64,000 bases of DNA from Salvia splendens (Eukaryota > Streptophyta > Magnoliopsida > Lamiales > Lamiaceae), in NCBI RefSeq assembly GCF_004379255.2, contig NC_056042.1, positions 17,531,901-17,595,900 on the forward strand, given 5' to 3'. Below are positions 1 through 11,330 of this stretch, one piece after another; within the stretch, counting starts at the first letter, position 1; every line of letters begins with the position of its first letter. The notes under the pieces are model-generated. The model saw only the letters and a program-made list of their open reading frames with translations. It had not been told where the DNA came from and did no database searches. Both the position numbers and the translations under genes were made by a program.

Positions 1-60
1 GCGTACCTTAAATTGAGCGCAGCCCACAACCGGTCTACTAGAACAAAGACTTATGTTATT
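1..60 (-). repeat. Copia LTR scrap at window edge
   Basis: The first 60 bases match, with a few differences, the copia LTR at about 14003-14068; both contain CCCACAACCGGTCTACTA followed by an ACAAAGA stretch. Similarity stops near base 60. Orientation matches the minus-strand copia further right, so this could be what is left of its 3' LTR, but the rest lies outside the window. Confidence 0.4.
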
Positions 61-2292
61 TTTCGGCATGATTTTGATTTGGGGCACTCTCTCCCACTTA
101 GCCCAGCGTCTGGTCTAAGTGTGAGAAGTTTTACTTGGTTTTTGTTATACATGTGCCGTTGCCTAACCATTTTTCCACTTCATCAAGTCGCTTGAGGGTG
201 AGCTAATATGCAGTGGGAGGGGGGATGGTTAGCCTAATTGAAATCAAACATGTAATATATTGAAAAAAATAAATAAAAAAACCAAACAAACAGATAGATT
301 TAATTAGGACAGTATGCATGAATTTGGTAAATGAAAGATATGAATGCTTGGGGAAGAGTTAGAAGAAGGATATAGCATGTTTACGTGTGAAAACTTAATT
401 GCTCCACTTGATCAGTGTGGATGACGTAAGTATGATGGAATTGCTCAATTTAAATCCTTCTGTGAAGCCTCTCTAAAATGTGAGTTATAAGCCAAAGTAG
501 AACACTTTCTACTATTTTTACAAAAAAAACTTGAGAGGCTGCTTTTTGATATTTAGATGAAATTGCACAAGTAGTAAAGACTAAAGGCATTAGGACTTAA
601 CCATTTGAGCCAATTTTTTTCTTTCACAAACCCGCCTCACCAAACAAGGCACCCCTTAGTAAACCAAGTTGAGCCTGTATACACTTTTACCCGTCTTTTG
701 AAACCTTAAATCCAAATTTTTACAAATTATAAACACATGAGAAAAAGGGGTCGAGAAATGGATTATTTCAAAAAAGAAAAGGGGATAGCGATAGAAGGGC
801 CGGAATAAATGGGTAGCCAGGTTGATCAAGAGAATTAGCCAGGTTAAGTCGATAGTTAAGAATAAGCCAGGAAGTTAAAGGTTAAGGTCGTAGCCCGACC
901 AAGTGAGTTGTCAAGTCGCAAGAACTAAACCCAGCTTGATCCAGTAAAGTTGTTCAGATCTTGGTCTCTTGGCTCATGTGCTTTTCATTTTTCTTTTTCC
1001 AGTTTATATTTTCAAATTTTAACCTAGAACCCCTAGGATTTACCTAAACACATTACAACCCTAAGCCCCGTTACAACTATATTGTGCAGTCCGATTCAAG
1101 GTATTAAATGTTCAACAATTACTGAGTGAACAGTCCTAACATCTCTGGTGAGAAATGAGTGACTAAGTGAATCCAACAGTTGGTTTAAATTTGAAATTTA
1201 TTTCATACATTGATTTAGAGGGTAAAATGTAGACTACTCGATCAGTTTTACGCGGAAAGCGAGTGTTAATTATGCAGGAATGCCGCCTGACCAAGGCAAC
1301 AAGGCCAAACTGATCATGCTGGTGCAGAAGGCAGAAAAGGCTAAAAAGATTGTGGGTTGATCAAGTTGACGGTCAAGCAGTTAGCCTGGGGACCACTGCA
1401 AAACAGAAAGAGGGCACGGCACGTATAGCCGATGCGCTGGAAAGCGATCCTCATTCAGTTATCCAAGGACCACGGCAAAACAGAAAATAGGACACGTATC
1501 GACGGATAAGACGCGCAATTCCACCAAGGACGGACATTCGCTGCCAAATTTGTTATCACAACTGGAGGTTGTTACGAAGAGCCTATAAATAGAGGGCACA
1601 TCGCCATAGTTCGAGAGTTTTTTTTGCAGTTTGTTTTAGTTTTTCTTTTTTTTTTCTTTCTTCTCCCGTTTATTATCTTTTAGTAGTAGTTTTGGTTCCG
1701 TTTTCCAGTAGAGAGTTAGAATGGTGAGCTAGAGAGTAGAAGGGAGCGAGACAAAGAGATCCAGACCGTTCGCCGCCGCTTCAGTTCCGACCGAGAACCT
1801 CTCGGATTTATAGCTTTTTTCCATTTCAGTTCTAGTTACTTAGTTAACTGTCGTGTTTGTTAAAGTAGTTGAAAACGATCGCCTTTGTTTTGTATTCCAC
1901 ATTTTCCAAAACCTATTCTGAGTTCTGTTTTAAATCAAAGTTGTTTGTTTTCGGAAATCTTGTTGATTGTTTGAGCTTAGTGTAGTCTTAAATACCTAGA
2001 TCCAAAGTTTGAGCTTGCATAATGTTCAGTGGAAAAGTGTTTCATAGATTCGTAGCATGTTAAAGTAGCTAAGTCATTTATTTTCAGTCTGTCGCTTACC
2101 TAATCAGTTTACGGTTTTCAGCATGATATGTTCCTTGATCAAGTAGATAGTTACATTCTACCTAGTTTAATCCAGTAGTTTAAAACTCCCAACTTAAAGC
2201 GTGCCCGCAACCAAACCCTGTTCACTAAACACACACTCAATGCACCAGTTTCTCTGTGGGATCGACCTCGTACTTGTTGCTTTACCGGTCGG
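61..2292 (+). mobile_element. Probable Athila-like Ty3/Gypsy 3' region and LTR (fragment)
   Basis: No convincing ORF is present. The part from roughly 820 to 2292 has the look of a plant Athila/Tat-type LTR: a plant TATA box at 1583-1592, a T-rich then purine-rich segment after it, and near 2256 the phrase CTGTGGGATCGACCTCGTAC, which I know from the end region of such LTRs. Bases 61-800 resemble the untranslated DNA before such a 3' LTR. The exact LTR ends were not found. At about 2293 it abuts copia protease sequence on the opposite strand. The family is inferred from general resemblance only. Confidence 0.4.
1583..1592 (+). promoter_or_regulatory. TATA box of the Athila-like LTR
   Basis: CTATAAATAG followed by AGGGCAC is a near-consensus plant TATA box. 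It sits about 700 bases before the end of the LTR-like region, as expected for an LTR promoter. Confidence 0.5.
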
Positions 2293-3450
2293 TTATTTTT
2301 CATATAACTTAATCCGCAAAATTTTCTCTTCTACCACGTACAGATTATTTTCCACTATACCACGACAGATATAAGAACCATATTTCTTAATAACGTAATT
2401 GTCATTAAAAGAAATCGAATATCCATCAAAAACTAATTTAGAAACTGAAATTAAATTTCTTCTAAAAGAAGGTATCAACAAAACATTCTTCAAAATCAAA
2501 AATCTATCACTACTAAAATGCAAATAAATGTCTCCCACTGCTACGGCCACCACTTTAGTAGCGTCGCCCAGCTGGACCTCGATCTCACGATCATATAGCC
2601 GCCTTGTCACCTGCATTAAGTCAGGATCAAAACATATATGATCAGTAGCTCCTGTGTCAATAACCCAAGTATGAGTAGACGTTGAAGCCAAACATGACTC
2701 AACCACTAGAGCTTGGTACATACTTGTAGCCTTGCCCTTTCTAGGACAATCTGGCTTCTAATGCCCCTTTTGTCTACACTTGAAGCACTTACCTGTTTGC
2801 TTCTTGCTTACCTTCCTTTTCTTCTTTCCCTTAGCATCCTTAGCCACAACTTGGTTCGGCACTTTCTTCTTTCCTACGCCAGGCCTAGGGCCAGAGGAAT
2901 GATGTGTCGAACTAACCATTGCTGCCTTAGCTTGAACCATAAGGTCCTCCGCCAACTGAAGTTCAGTCCACAATTTAGCCAAGGTATAGTTCCTTTTGTT
3001 CATCTCAAAGTTGAGCTTGAACTGCTGAAAGCTACGGGGTAGACATTGAAGGATTATAGTTACTTGGGACTCGGGATCGATCGTCCCTGCCAAAACCTCA
3101 ATTTGATTGAGATGGCTCATCATCTCGAGGACGTGGTCCCCCACAGAAGAGCCTTCCTTCATAGTCTTTGCCATGATACTCCGAAAGGCTTGGGACTAAG
3201 CCGTTCGATTCTGAGTACCAAAAAGATTTGTGAGATTTTGCATAATCTCGGTAGCAGTCGCCATCTCATTTTCCTTATGCCACCGTTTATGCACATCTCG
3301 TACTTCCTACGCGACATTATCCACTGGTACAGGAGGTCGTGGAGTAGTGAGCACAAACTTGTACTCATCGGCTGTGAAAACGATGTCCAAATTTTTTTAT
3401 CCATTCTATGTAATTTTGGCCCTCGAGTTTGTTTTCTTTAAGAATTACAT
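2293..3450 (-). pseudogene. Copia gag-protease, broken (main part)
   Basis: This is the bulk of the copia gag and start of pol, encoding the capsid-like protein and the beginning of the aspartic protease. Reading from 3450 downward: a gag N-terminal region (ENKLEGQNY, then WIKKF) with stops and a frame change; a gag core at 3174-2758 (VGDHVLEMMSHLNQIEVL, then ESQVTIILQCLP); a CCHC zinc knuckle CFKCRQKGH whose next codon is a stop at 2758; then protease at 2721-2293 with the active-site motif WVIDTGATDHIC. The chain ends at a stop near 2293, and no integrase follows. The first ten codons lie on the far side of the LINE at 10955-10973 and are in the same frame. Not functional. Confidence 0.8.
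3432..3450. repeat. LINE target-site duplication, left copy
   Basis: The 19-mer TTTTCTTTAAGAATTACAT is repeated exactly at 10936-10954. It is followed at 3451-3460 by A then nine T, which is the poly-A tail of a minus-strand LINE. Confidence 0.85.
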
Positions 3451-3876
3451 ATTTTTTTTTTACTCAAACACCTTCACGATGGAGGGTTCGTGGGTCCCTC
3501 ATCCCTATATTTCAATCGAAAAGGGTACAAAACAAGGCCACACCCAAAAGTAATGTGCTTACACTAATCAAAGAGTAGTATGAGGTCCGATCCCAAGTGT
3601 CTCGGACCGCATCATACTCCTTACAAAACCATCAAAATAAAAACAGCGAATCAAGCGCTATCACCTCGTACATCTCGGACCTCAAAGCACCTATTCTTCC
3701 TCTCGAACCCGAACGTTGGGGATTCCCATCTCGTCCATTCTGATCATGGCATTAAGCAGTCTTGGGGCTGTGTGTCTCGTAAAATGGCTATAGTTCTCCA
3801 AAGTCACCCCCATTTTGGCTAGGAGGTCCGCCGGCTTGTTACCCTCTCGGTGGGTGAAAGTAGCCCGGAACGTGAG

Positions 3877-6800
3877 CTACCTCTTGGTGATCACAAGGCG
3901 CGCCATGGCTCGGCATGAGTGGGCCGGACCCCATTTCGATCCGTTCAGAAGAATAACTGATTGTTCAGCATCAGATTCAATCCAGATAGGCCTCTCAAAC
4001 TCCTTAGCAATTTCCAAACCAAGATGTAAGGCCATAAGTTCGGCCTCAAGGGCCGAGTATGCTTCGAGGGGAGTTGCGAAGGCCACGAGCAACTTACCCT
4101 CGGCGTCCCGCACAACCCCGCCCCTCGGCTTTGCCTATTTCCGTATTATAGGCCCCATCCATGTTAACTTTGATCCACGGTCGGTCCAGAGGGTTGCATT
4201 TGATCGCCATGGCCAGCGGTCTTTCCCGTCTTGCATCGGCTTGGCTTGGGATATCAAAGGTTGGTCGAACACCGTTCCAGTGCTTCGGTTTAAGGCGCTC
4301 GTTGCCCATACTATTCCGGATAAACATTTGGACCTGCCACACTACATTATACGGTTTGAATTATACCTGTTGATATCGGCTTCTATTTCTTTCGGACCAA
4401 AGGAACCAAAAAATGAGATAAGGAATGACATAGCTCAAGTGCCTTTTGTTTTGTTGTTGCGTCCGCCGGGACCATACCATAAGCCTCTCTGGGATTGTAT
4501 CGTTGATCCGGAGGGGTGGAGAAGAGCCCTCGAACCAACCATCGAACTCCCTCCAAACACTTACCGCCCCATTCCCTTGGATGAAAAGATGCTGAGGAGA
4601 CTCCGTGTTCGGTCGATGAGGGCAACATTGACACTTGGACGCCATCTCAATTCTCCTCCATTGGATCTTCGAGTTAACTGGGATTCGGTTCGACAGGAGG
4701 CGCCAGTTGAAAATGGCTATGGAGTTAGTAAGGCCGACCCTCCAAATATTGTCAAGGCCTTGGACGATCTGTCTATGCGACCGGATGGTCTCCCAGGTTG
4801 TGGATAGGGAGAAATCTCCAAGTCGCGAGAGGGACCATCTCGGGACATCATCATCCCCCATCATGATCGGCGTATCCAGGATATGGTTAATAACTTGTTG
4901 AGCTAACCCGGTCTGGTCTTGGAGCAATTGCAGTCTAGGAACGTCCCAAGCCCCATCCCTAATGAAATCTGCAACCAATGCTTTGGGGTCCCCCCTATCA
5001 TCTAAGCAATGATCTCGAAGGGGAGAGTCCTTGATCCAAACATCATCCCAGAAATACAATCTCCCGTGCCCCACTATCCAACGAATATGTGGTTGCGCTT
5101 GGGCTCGGGCTTTCAGGAGCCTTTTCCATATTGGGTTGTTCCTCCCAGAAGGTCTAGCTGTGAGAGTGGAAACATTATAGCAATACTTAGCCATCAAGTA
5201 CTTTGCCCATAGTGAGTTTTGCTCGCGAAACCGCCACTAGGGTTTGATATTAAACGCGCGCAACACTTCTTTTGTTTTTCAGACACCAAGGCCGCCTTCG
5301 GCAAATGGGAGGAAAATCTGATCCCAGCTGATCCAATGGGTTTTCCTTTTGTCATTCGAAGCCCCCCAAAAAAACCGTGCAAGTTGCTAGTCCAAAAGCT
5401 TAAGTGCCCCGCCCGTAGGTTCGATTGCTTGGAAGATATGATGTGGAACCGCCTCCAGAGTGCTTTTGATAAGAGTGAGCCTCCCACCGAAAGAGAGGTG
5501 TCGATGTGCCCACCCCGAGACCCTTCTAGCGATTTTCTCCCGGAGGAACATGAACATATCCGTACGTTTGCATCCCCGGTAAATTGGAACACCCAGGTAA
5601 AGGAAAGGGAAGGTACCTCGGGAGAAGCCTCCTTCAGCTTGAATTGTATCCGCCCAGCCTTCGTGTACCTCGGCAATGTAGTAGCTACTCTTGGAGAGTT
5701 TGATCATTTGCCCCGAGACCCCCGCATATTCATCAAGGCAACTTCTAAGCTTTTGTAGGGTTCCCGCAGCTGCTTGTGTAAAAATAATTATATCATCTTC
5801 ATAGGCAAGGTGACTTATCTCCATGCATCGGCGGGAGGCTTTATAGGTCATATCTCTGTGATCCAGAAAGGCTTTATCAAGAGCCCTAGAAAGATATTCG
5901 GCGGCAATTATGAAAAGGGCCGGGGTGATGGGATCGCCTTACCTTAGACCCCGGGTGGATGTGAAGAAGCCCGCCGGTGCGCCATTGATTAAAACAGAAA
6001 ACCAACATGATCCAATGCACCTGTCAATCAAAAAGACTCATCTTTCCAAAAGCCCATACATCGAAGAATCCTAAGTAGGAAGGGCCATTGGACCCGATCA
6101 TACGCCTTGGCCATGTCTATCTCGATCGCAACATTGGAGGAAGGGGTACACCTTGACAATTCATGAAACATCTCCTGTGCTAGGAGGACGTTGTTATTTA
6201 GAAGCCGGTCCTTAACAAAGCCGCTTTGGTTTGGGGAGATGACCTACGGGAGGAGCGGAGTGAGTCTATTCATTAGGATCTTAGTGATGACTCTGTTAAT
6301 CACGTTGCATAGGCTAATGGGCCTGTAGTCACCCCACGTCTCCGAGAAGGCCTTTTTGGGAATGAGGACTATGCTTGTGGCAGTGATACGCCTAGGGAGG
6401 AAGGCCCCATGGAAGAATTGTCGGATCGCCTCAACCACGTCCGGCCCTACACACCCCCAACAAGCTTGATAAAAGGTCACCGTGAGTCCATCGGGCCCTG
6501 GAGTGCTGTTTCCTGATATATCGAAAATGGCGAGCTTAACCTCATCAGCATCGGGGGGGTTGGCCAATCCCTCCGTACAAGCCAAGGGTGGGAGGTGTCG
6601 GATAATTCCAAGGTCCGGCTCCGCTAACTCCATTGGATCGGGAGCAAGGAGATTCTGAAAAAAATCAACCGCCGAGTTCTTGATCTCATTCTCTTCCGTA
6701 AGCTCTCGGCCACAAACATTGATTTTATGGATCCGCATCCGAATCCTTTTCTGTTTTACCCAACTTTGGTAGAACCTTGTGTTTTTGTCTCCCTCCGCAA

Positions 6801-7851
6801 GCCACCAGAGAGTTGCCTTTTGCCTCCAAAAGTCCTCTTCCATTTTGAGAAGGAGGATATAATTAGCAATGAGTTTATTGATCAACGTCCTATTCTCCGG
6901 CGTCGGCCTATCTTCAAACGCCTTTTGGGCCGCATCAATGTCCATTTCCATCAACTTAATATTAGAGTGAATATTCCCAAACACCTCTTTATTCTAGCGC
7001 TTTTGGGCTTTCTTAACTCTTGTCAACTTGATTTGTAAGTTGAGGAGACCCCCGGCCTCAGTTGGAATTAACCAATCTTGCCGAACAACATCCAAAAAAC
7101 CTTCATGTCTTGTCCACATATTTTGGAACCTAAACGATCTACCTCCATGATTTGAGCTCGGGAGCGTGCATTTGACTAGGATCGGCCCATGATCCGAAGC
7201 AATACGGGGCAGGTTCGTCACCCTCGTGGTCTCGAAGAATCCAGCCCATGACTCACTCAAAAGTGCTCTATCCAATCTCTCAAATAAGCCGTTCTTGGCC
7301 CAAGTGAACTCAGATCCATCATAGCCCGGGTCTAGGAGCCTACAATCTTCGATGGTCTCCGCAAAGTTAATCATCTCGGCCTGCCGATTTGTGTCGCTAC
7401 CGATCCTCTCCTGGGACGACAAAATAGTGTTGAAGTCACCCCCAATCAGCCAAGGGGTTCCGCCTTCAAGTTGGGCAATGTCCTTCATTTTCTCCCAAAG
7501 TGGATATCTTTCGGCCCTAGAGCACTTTGCATAGACCGCCGATAAGGCAATGTGGTTTGCCAAGCGAGGAGAAGAAAAAGAGCCATGTAGGACTTGGTCC
7601 GAATCATCCTTAATCTCAAAATCAACCCCATCCTCCACAAAAACCCAAATCTTTCCATTATTATTAGATCCTTTGAAAACCATCCCCAAAGCCTTAGAGA
7701 ATCTCTCTGGGTTGGGCGATGTGAGCGGTTCCATTATTGCAAGAAAATGAATCAAGTGAGCATGAATTAATCTTTTAAGGACGTCTTGGGTCGTCGCGTT
7801 GGCGATTCCCCTAGCGTTCCAAAACAAGAAGTTGCATGACATAATTAACAA
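3877..7851 (-). pseudogene. LINE ORF2: endonuclease, reverse transcriptase, RNase H (broken)
   Basis: ORF2 would nick target DNA and copy LINE RNA there. The start at 7851 gives MLIMSCNFLFWNARGI, the usual opening of the apurinic-type endonuclease; GGDFNTI, LDRALLSESW and ASDHGPIL follow. Reverse transcriptase runs from about 6700 to 5600: TPGPDGL, YRPISLCNV, NQSGFVKDR, IDMAKAYDRVQW, TRGLR-stop-GDP, and the catalytic box as LAYEDDIIIF (usual A replaced by E, both D kept). A zinc-finger-like segment (CQCCPHRPNTESPQHLF) lies near 4620. RNase H at 4150-3890 keeps VNMDGA, ALEAELMALHLG and IESDAEQ but is split by a 1-base frameshift near 4110. Internal stops fall at 6994, 6244, about 5948 and 5387, with a frame change between about 6240 and 5850. 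Confidence 0.88.
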
Positions 7852-9386
7852 GGAGAGTCCATACCCGACAGGCTTGAAGGGCCTCCATGGAAATCAACCA
7901 TTTGGTAGTTCTCGGGTGCGTGCTTGTGGTCGCCTTTGGCGCCCCGGGGATGATCCGTTGCCCCTTCGCCCCCCTCGATCATGAGTATCTTCGCATGTTC
8001 GGCACTCTCAAACTTCTCACCCATAAAATCTTTGTTATCCATTAGCGAGTAGTATTGGTTGGTGCTAAGAAGGTTTCGTTCCTTTTGAGCATCTCGACCC
8101 CTAGTCACGTGATGTCGCCCCAAGCCTCGCATCCCTCCTTGTCTCGACTTCAAATCTCCCCTTTTCTCTACAAAAAATCCTTTCGGGTCTATGGGGAAGC
8201 AATCATCCCTCGAGCTAGGCCTAGAAATCGGAGACCAAGGACGGGAATGGTCCGAGCTTCCGCTCCCAACGACGGCCTTAGATTTACCCATAATGTCCGG
8301 TCCTAGCCACTCGTGGTGGTCGGCACTTACCACGTTTGATTTAGCCACTATCATGCTAAGCTCTATGTTGGGGTTTCCTTGTTGTTTCCCATCGTTGGTG
8401 CTACTATTTTGATTCACTTGTCCTTGTTTTCCTTTCGTGGCTTGTTGTCCTTGTTGCGATTGTTTGGGCGCTCCCACATTATAGTTCCGTCTCAGAGGTC
8501 GCACCCCTTTCCCGTCGGCATAGCACACTTCACTCTTATGGCCTACATGCTTACATTCGTGGCAGTATGGTGGGATTTTATCCTACTTCACTTGTTGCAC
8601 CGATTCTCGTCCGCAAATATCCAAGATTATTTCTTCGGGCGGTGGCTTGGTGATATCAATCTCGATACAAAGGCGGGAAAAGGAGAGCCGAGACTTGTTA
8701 GTCGTGGCTCGGTCCACTTGGATCGGAGTGCCTAGTAGCTTCCCGATAGAAAATAAGGCCGCTTGATCAAAAAGGTGTATCGGGAGTCCGATTAGGTTGC
8801 ACCAGATGGCCGCAATGGGGGATTCACAATAGGCGTCACAGTCTGGGGACCATTTGAAGACCCTCATGGGATGTCTATCGATAAACCACACTGGGGTACC
8901 TTTAGGCCCGCTTAAGAGTCGTGCGTAATCAGCAATATTCTCAAATTGAACAAGTTTATGCTTGGCATTAATATATTTCCACGAAAATCCTCGACAAAAT
9001 TTAATATTATCAAGAGCTTTTTGGATTTGAGGGGAGGATGGGATAGAGTGCGAAAACTTACCCACAATTGCGTGTCTGAGGCTTGTTGCTACCTTTTGTA
9101 TTTCAGCACCGGAGATATAGATAGACGGGATGCCATTGGAAGTGGAAGCAAATCCGATGTTCGGGATATTCTCAGGGACGAAGACTTGTGGCCCGTCGGT
9201 ATTTGGAATTCCCCGGAACAGGTCCGCCATGGTCTTTGGTGTGTGGTTATGTTTCGGGTTGGGTTTCCCACACCCGGCCTGGTTCGGGCCATTCATGGTC
9301 TTTTTCGGCATCCCTCCTGTTTTGGCCATATAGTCTCGGCTCGGTTGGCCGAGGATGGCTTGGGGTTTTTCCGGAGCATATCCCAT
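7845..9386 (-). pseudogene. LINE ORF1: RNA-binding protein with zinc knuckle (one nonsense codon)
   Basis: ORF1 proteins of plant L1 elements coat the element RNA. From MGYAPEKPQ at 9386 there is a DUF4283-type region (residues about 80-250: NIKFCRGFSW, TPVWFIDRHPMRVFKW, AIWCNLIGLPIHLFDQ, KPPPEEIILDICG). A TAG at 8585-8583 then interrupts, followed in the same frame by the CCHC knuckle CHECKHVGHKSEVC. A basic, glutamine-rich tail runs to the stop at 7845, overlapping the ORF2 start at 7851 by a few bases. Replacing the stop by glutamine would give one ORF of about 513 codons. Start choice is the first ATG after an upstream in-frame stop. Confidence 0.75.
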
Positions 9387-9422
9387 CTTGTGCGGGTCCG
9401 ACGACTCCTTACCGTTCGCAGC

Positions 9423-10589
9423 TCACGGAATCCCTGAGACGCCCGAGACGCCCTCCATTACTGAGACGCCCGAAATACCCGACGTGCCCGAGACTCCAGA
9501 GATGGCAGATACTTCCGATGTGTCCGAGACGCCCTCCACTTGCATGGTCCTCGGCTCCAAGAACGGGGCGCGTTTGGTATCGACCGAGCCCTCACCCCAT
9601 CCCAATGAGACACGAGACGGCTGGCCACCTGATTTCGGCTTCGACCAAACTCCTTCGTGTCTGGGCTGCGGCTGACCAACTTCAAAAGAGTCCCGTAGTC
9701 TCTGAATTCTCCCCCACTCAAGGGGTGGGATGTCCTCGTAGGATGGAGCATGAGATTCCAAAAGCATCAGCTCTGGTGGTTCGGTGGCCGTCGGCCGGAG
9801 AGGAGAGGGTTCGGCCTGCGAGTGCTCAACCTCCGTCGGATAGGGAGCGATAAGGGGTTGCACCGCCATGTTGTCGAGCATTTCCGCCGTGTCCATGGAA
9901 GCAGGATGAAGGATGTCGTCCTTTTTTCCATCCATCTCGGTCCCCACACTCAAGGCATCGAGTGAATCACCAAGTTGGTATGGGGTTATGTGACTTTCCA
10001 AAAGATGGTTTGTTTCTTTTACCAAATTAGGGATGTTGACTGTCGCATCTCCCAAGGATCCCTTTGTTCCTTTATCCATATTTGGCAAGTTGACAACTCC
10101 AACCACCATGGGGTGTTGGGCATCACGTGGGTTAGCATGGAGAGGTGGGGGGACGAACAAGGCTGGATCACCACTTGCTCCAACGGTCGACCGGCCGTCG
10201 CCGGAATCATGGTCGTCGCCGGAGATTTGGTCGAGGGGTAGGATCTCACCGGTAACGTCGCAATGGTCTTTTTCCGCGTTGTCGCTCATGAAGTCGCCCG
10301 TGGACTCCGTGGGTGTCCCCTCCTTGTCCGGCGATAGGGAAGCCGGGAAAAGGGGTCCTTTACCTTTCAATGTCTCGGAGGGAGACCCTTCATCCGCCCC
10401 AAAAGAGAGTTTTTTCTGTAGTTGCTTATCCTCCGGAAGCGGTGAGGGCACAAACCTTTTCCGACCGGTTCCTTTGGAAGGGGGTGCCAGGGTGCTCTTT
10501 CTAGCCACAGTCCGACTCTTCATGTCTTTCTTTTTCGTACCTTTGGACGGGAGCTTCGAAGTAGTGTCCTCACACGAGAGGAAGACCAT
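9423..10589 (-). CDS. Low-complexity ORF in the LINE 5' region
   Basis: A 388-residue open frame in phase with ORF1 and separated from it by one TGA at 9423 (a CGA-to-TGA change would explain it). It may therefore be the N-terminal part of a longer ORF1 and not a separate gene. The first third is basic (KGTKKKDMKSRTVARKS), the middle acidic and proline-rich, and the end a run of serine-glycine-valine/isoleucine repeats (VSGTSGISGVSV). No domain recognised. It could also be a chance frame in GC-rich DNA. Confidence 0.4.
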   Translation of the reverse strand: MVFLSCEDTTSKLPSKGTKKKDMKSRTVARKSTLAPPSKGTGRKRFVPSPLPEDKQLQKKLSFGADEGSPSETLKGKGPLFPASLSPDKEGTPTESTGDFMSDNAEKDHCDVTGEILPLDQISGDDHDSGDGRSTVGASGDPALFVPPPLHANPRDAQHPMVVGVVNLPNMDKGTKGSLGDATVNIPNLVKETNHLLESHITPYQLGDSLDALSVGTEMDGKKDDILHPASMDTAEMLDNMAVQPLIAPYPTEVEHSQAEPSPLRPTATEPPELMLLESHAPSYEDIPPLEWGRIQRLRDSFEVGQPQPRHEGVWSKPKSGGQPSRVSLGWGEGSVDTKRAPFLEPRTMQVEGVSDTSEVSAISGVSGTSGISGVSVMEGVSGVSGIP

Positions 10590-10935
10590 TTGTTGGTCCC
10601 GGATAGTCCGCGCCTCCTCGGGGTCCAGCGGGGGGGAGTGGGGAGCGGTGAGGGTTCCGGCAGGGCCGACCTAGTGATGAGCTCGCAAGGCCGGTTGTGA
10701 GAGGTTTCGGGAGAGGAAAGCGCTCGGTTCCGGTCAAGGGGAATCAAGGTTTTGGGTGGCGAGATTGGAGAGGGTGATGGTGATGGCTTCGCACAGTGGT
10801 TGTGAGACGCCGGAAGGGTGGTTCAAGGTCCGGCGGAGCAGCAAAGGAGTGATGGTTGGGTGGTGAAATCTAGAGAGAAGGGAGAGCTTCTCTCTCTAAG
10901 AGGAGTTTCTTACGTATCTGTATTTTTTCTTTCTT

Positions 10936-10954
10936 TTTTCTTTAAGAATTACAT
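10936..10954. repeat. LINE target-site duplication, right copy
   Basis: Exact match to 3432-3450 and marks the 5' end of the LINE at about 10935. Confidence 0.85.
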
Positions 10955-10973
10955 AAAGATGATTGAATGACAT
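10955..10973 (-). pseudogene. Copia gag start codon and first codons
   Basis: Reading leftward, an ATG at 10973-10971 opens MSFNHLY and then runs through the target-duplication copy of the LINE. The frame continues into the gag at 3450 if the LINE and one duplication copy are removed. This places the original gag start and shows the LINE hit the gene within its first dozen codons. Confidence 0.7.
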
Positions 10974-11330
10974 TTTGTCGATATAGGTTGCACTGGAAAA
11001 CAGAAGATTTACTATTTGTCATAAACTTATTAAATGAATTTGAATAGGTTAACTATATAACTTTTCAAAAATTTCAACTGTAAAATTAAAATTTTGTACC
11101 CTCCATAAGAGGTTAATACACATTAAAATTTTAGCATTTTTACTGGTCACAACACCGACGAATAGTCTAAAGACCACATAATGGCATGGCCGCCTAATAT
11201 TGTCTAAGCAAGACCACCAGATTTAGCATTACAGAATTTTATTTCTACAACACACTCCCATAACAATGCTCATGTGCTGCTAACAAAATCAAATTATCTC
11301 ATAAATTCTGCATGAACACATGAAGCTCGT

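Larger units (their letters stand above)
3451..10935 (-). mobile_element. L1-like LINE with RNase H, full length but decayed
   Basis: A 7.5-kb non-LTR retrotransposon on the minus strand. In order it has a GC-rich, pyrimidine-rich 5' UTR (about 10900-10600), a low-complexity upstream ORF, ORF1 with a zinc knuckle, ORF2 with endonuclease, reverse transcriptase and RNase H, a short 3' UTR and a poly-A tail at 3460-3451. A 19-bp target duplication flanks it. Length and order fit plant L1 elements that carry an archaeal-type RNase H. Several nonsense codons and at least two frameshifts show it is dead. Confidence 0.88.

Noticed and set aside
3815..4807. 330-codon plus-strand ORF
   Set aside because: It is the antisense shadow of LINE ORF2 (reverse transcriptase C-terminus and RNase H), which has clear domain motifs on the minus strand.
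10033..10674. 213-codon plus-strand ORF
   Set aside because: Lies opposite the LINE 5' region and has no recognisable domain; GC-rich DNA easily keeps frames open.
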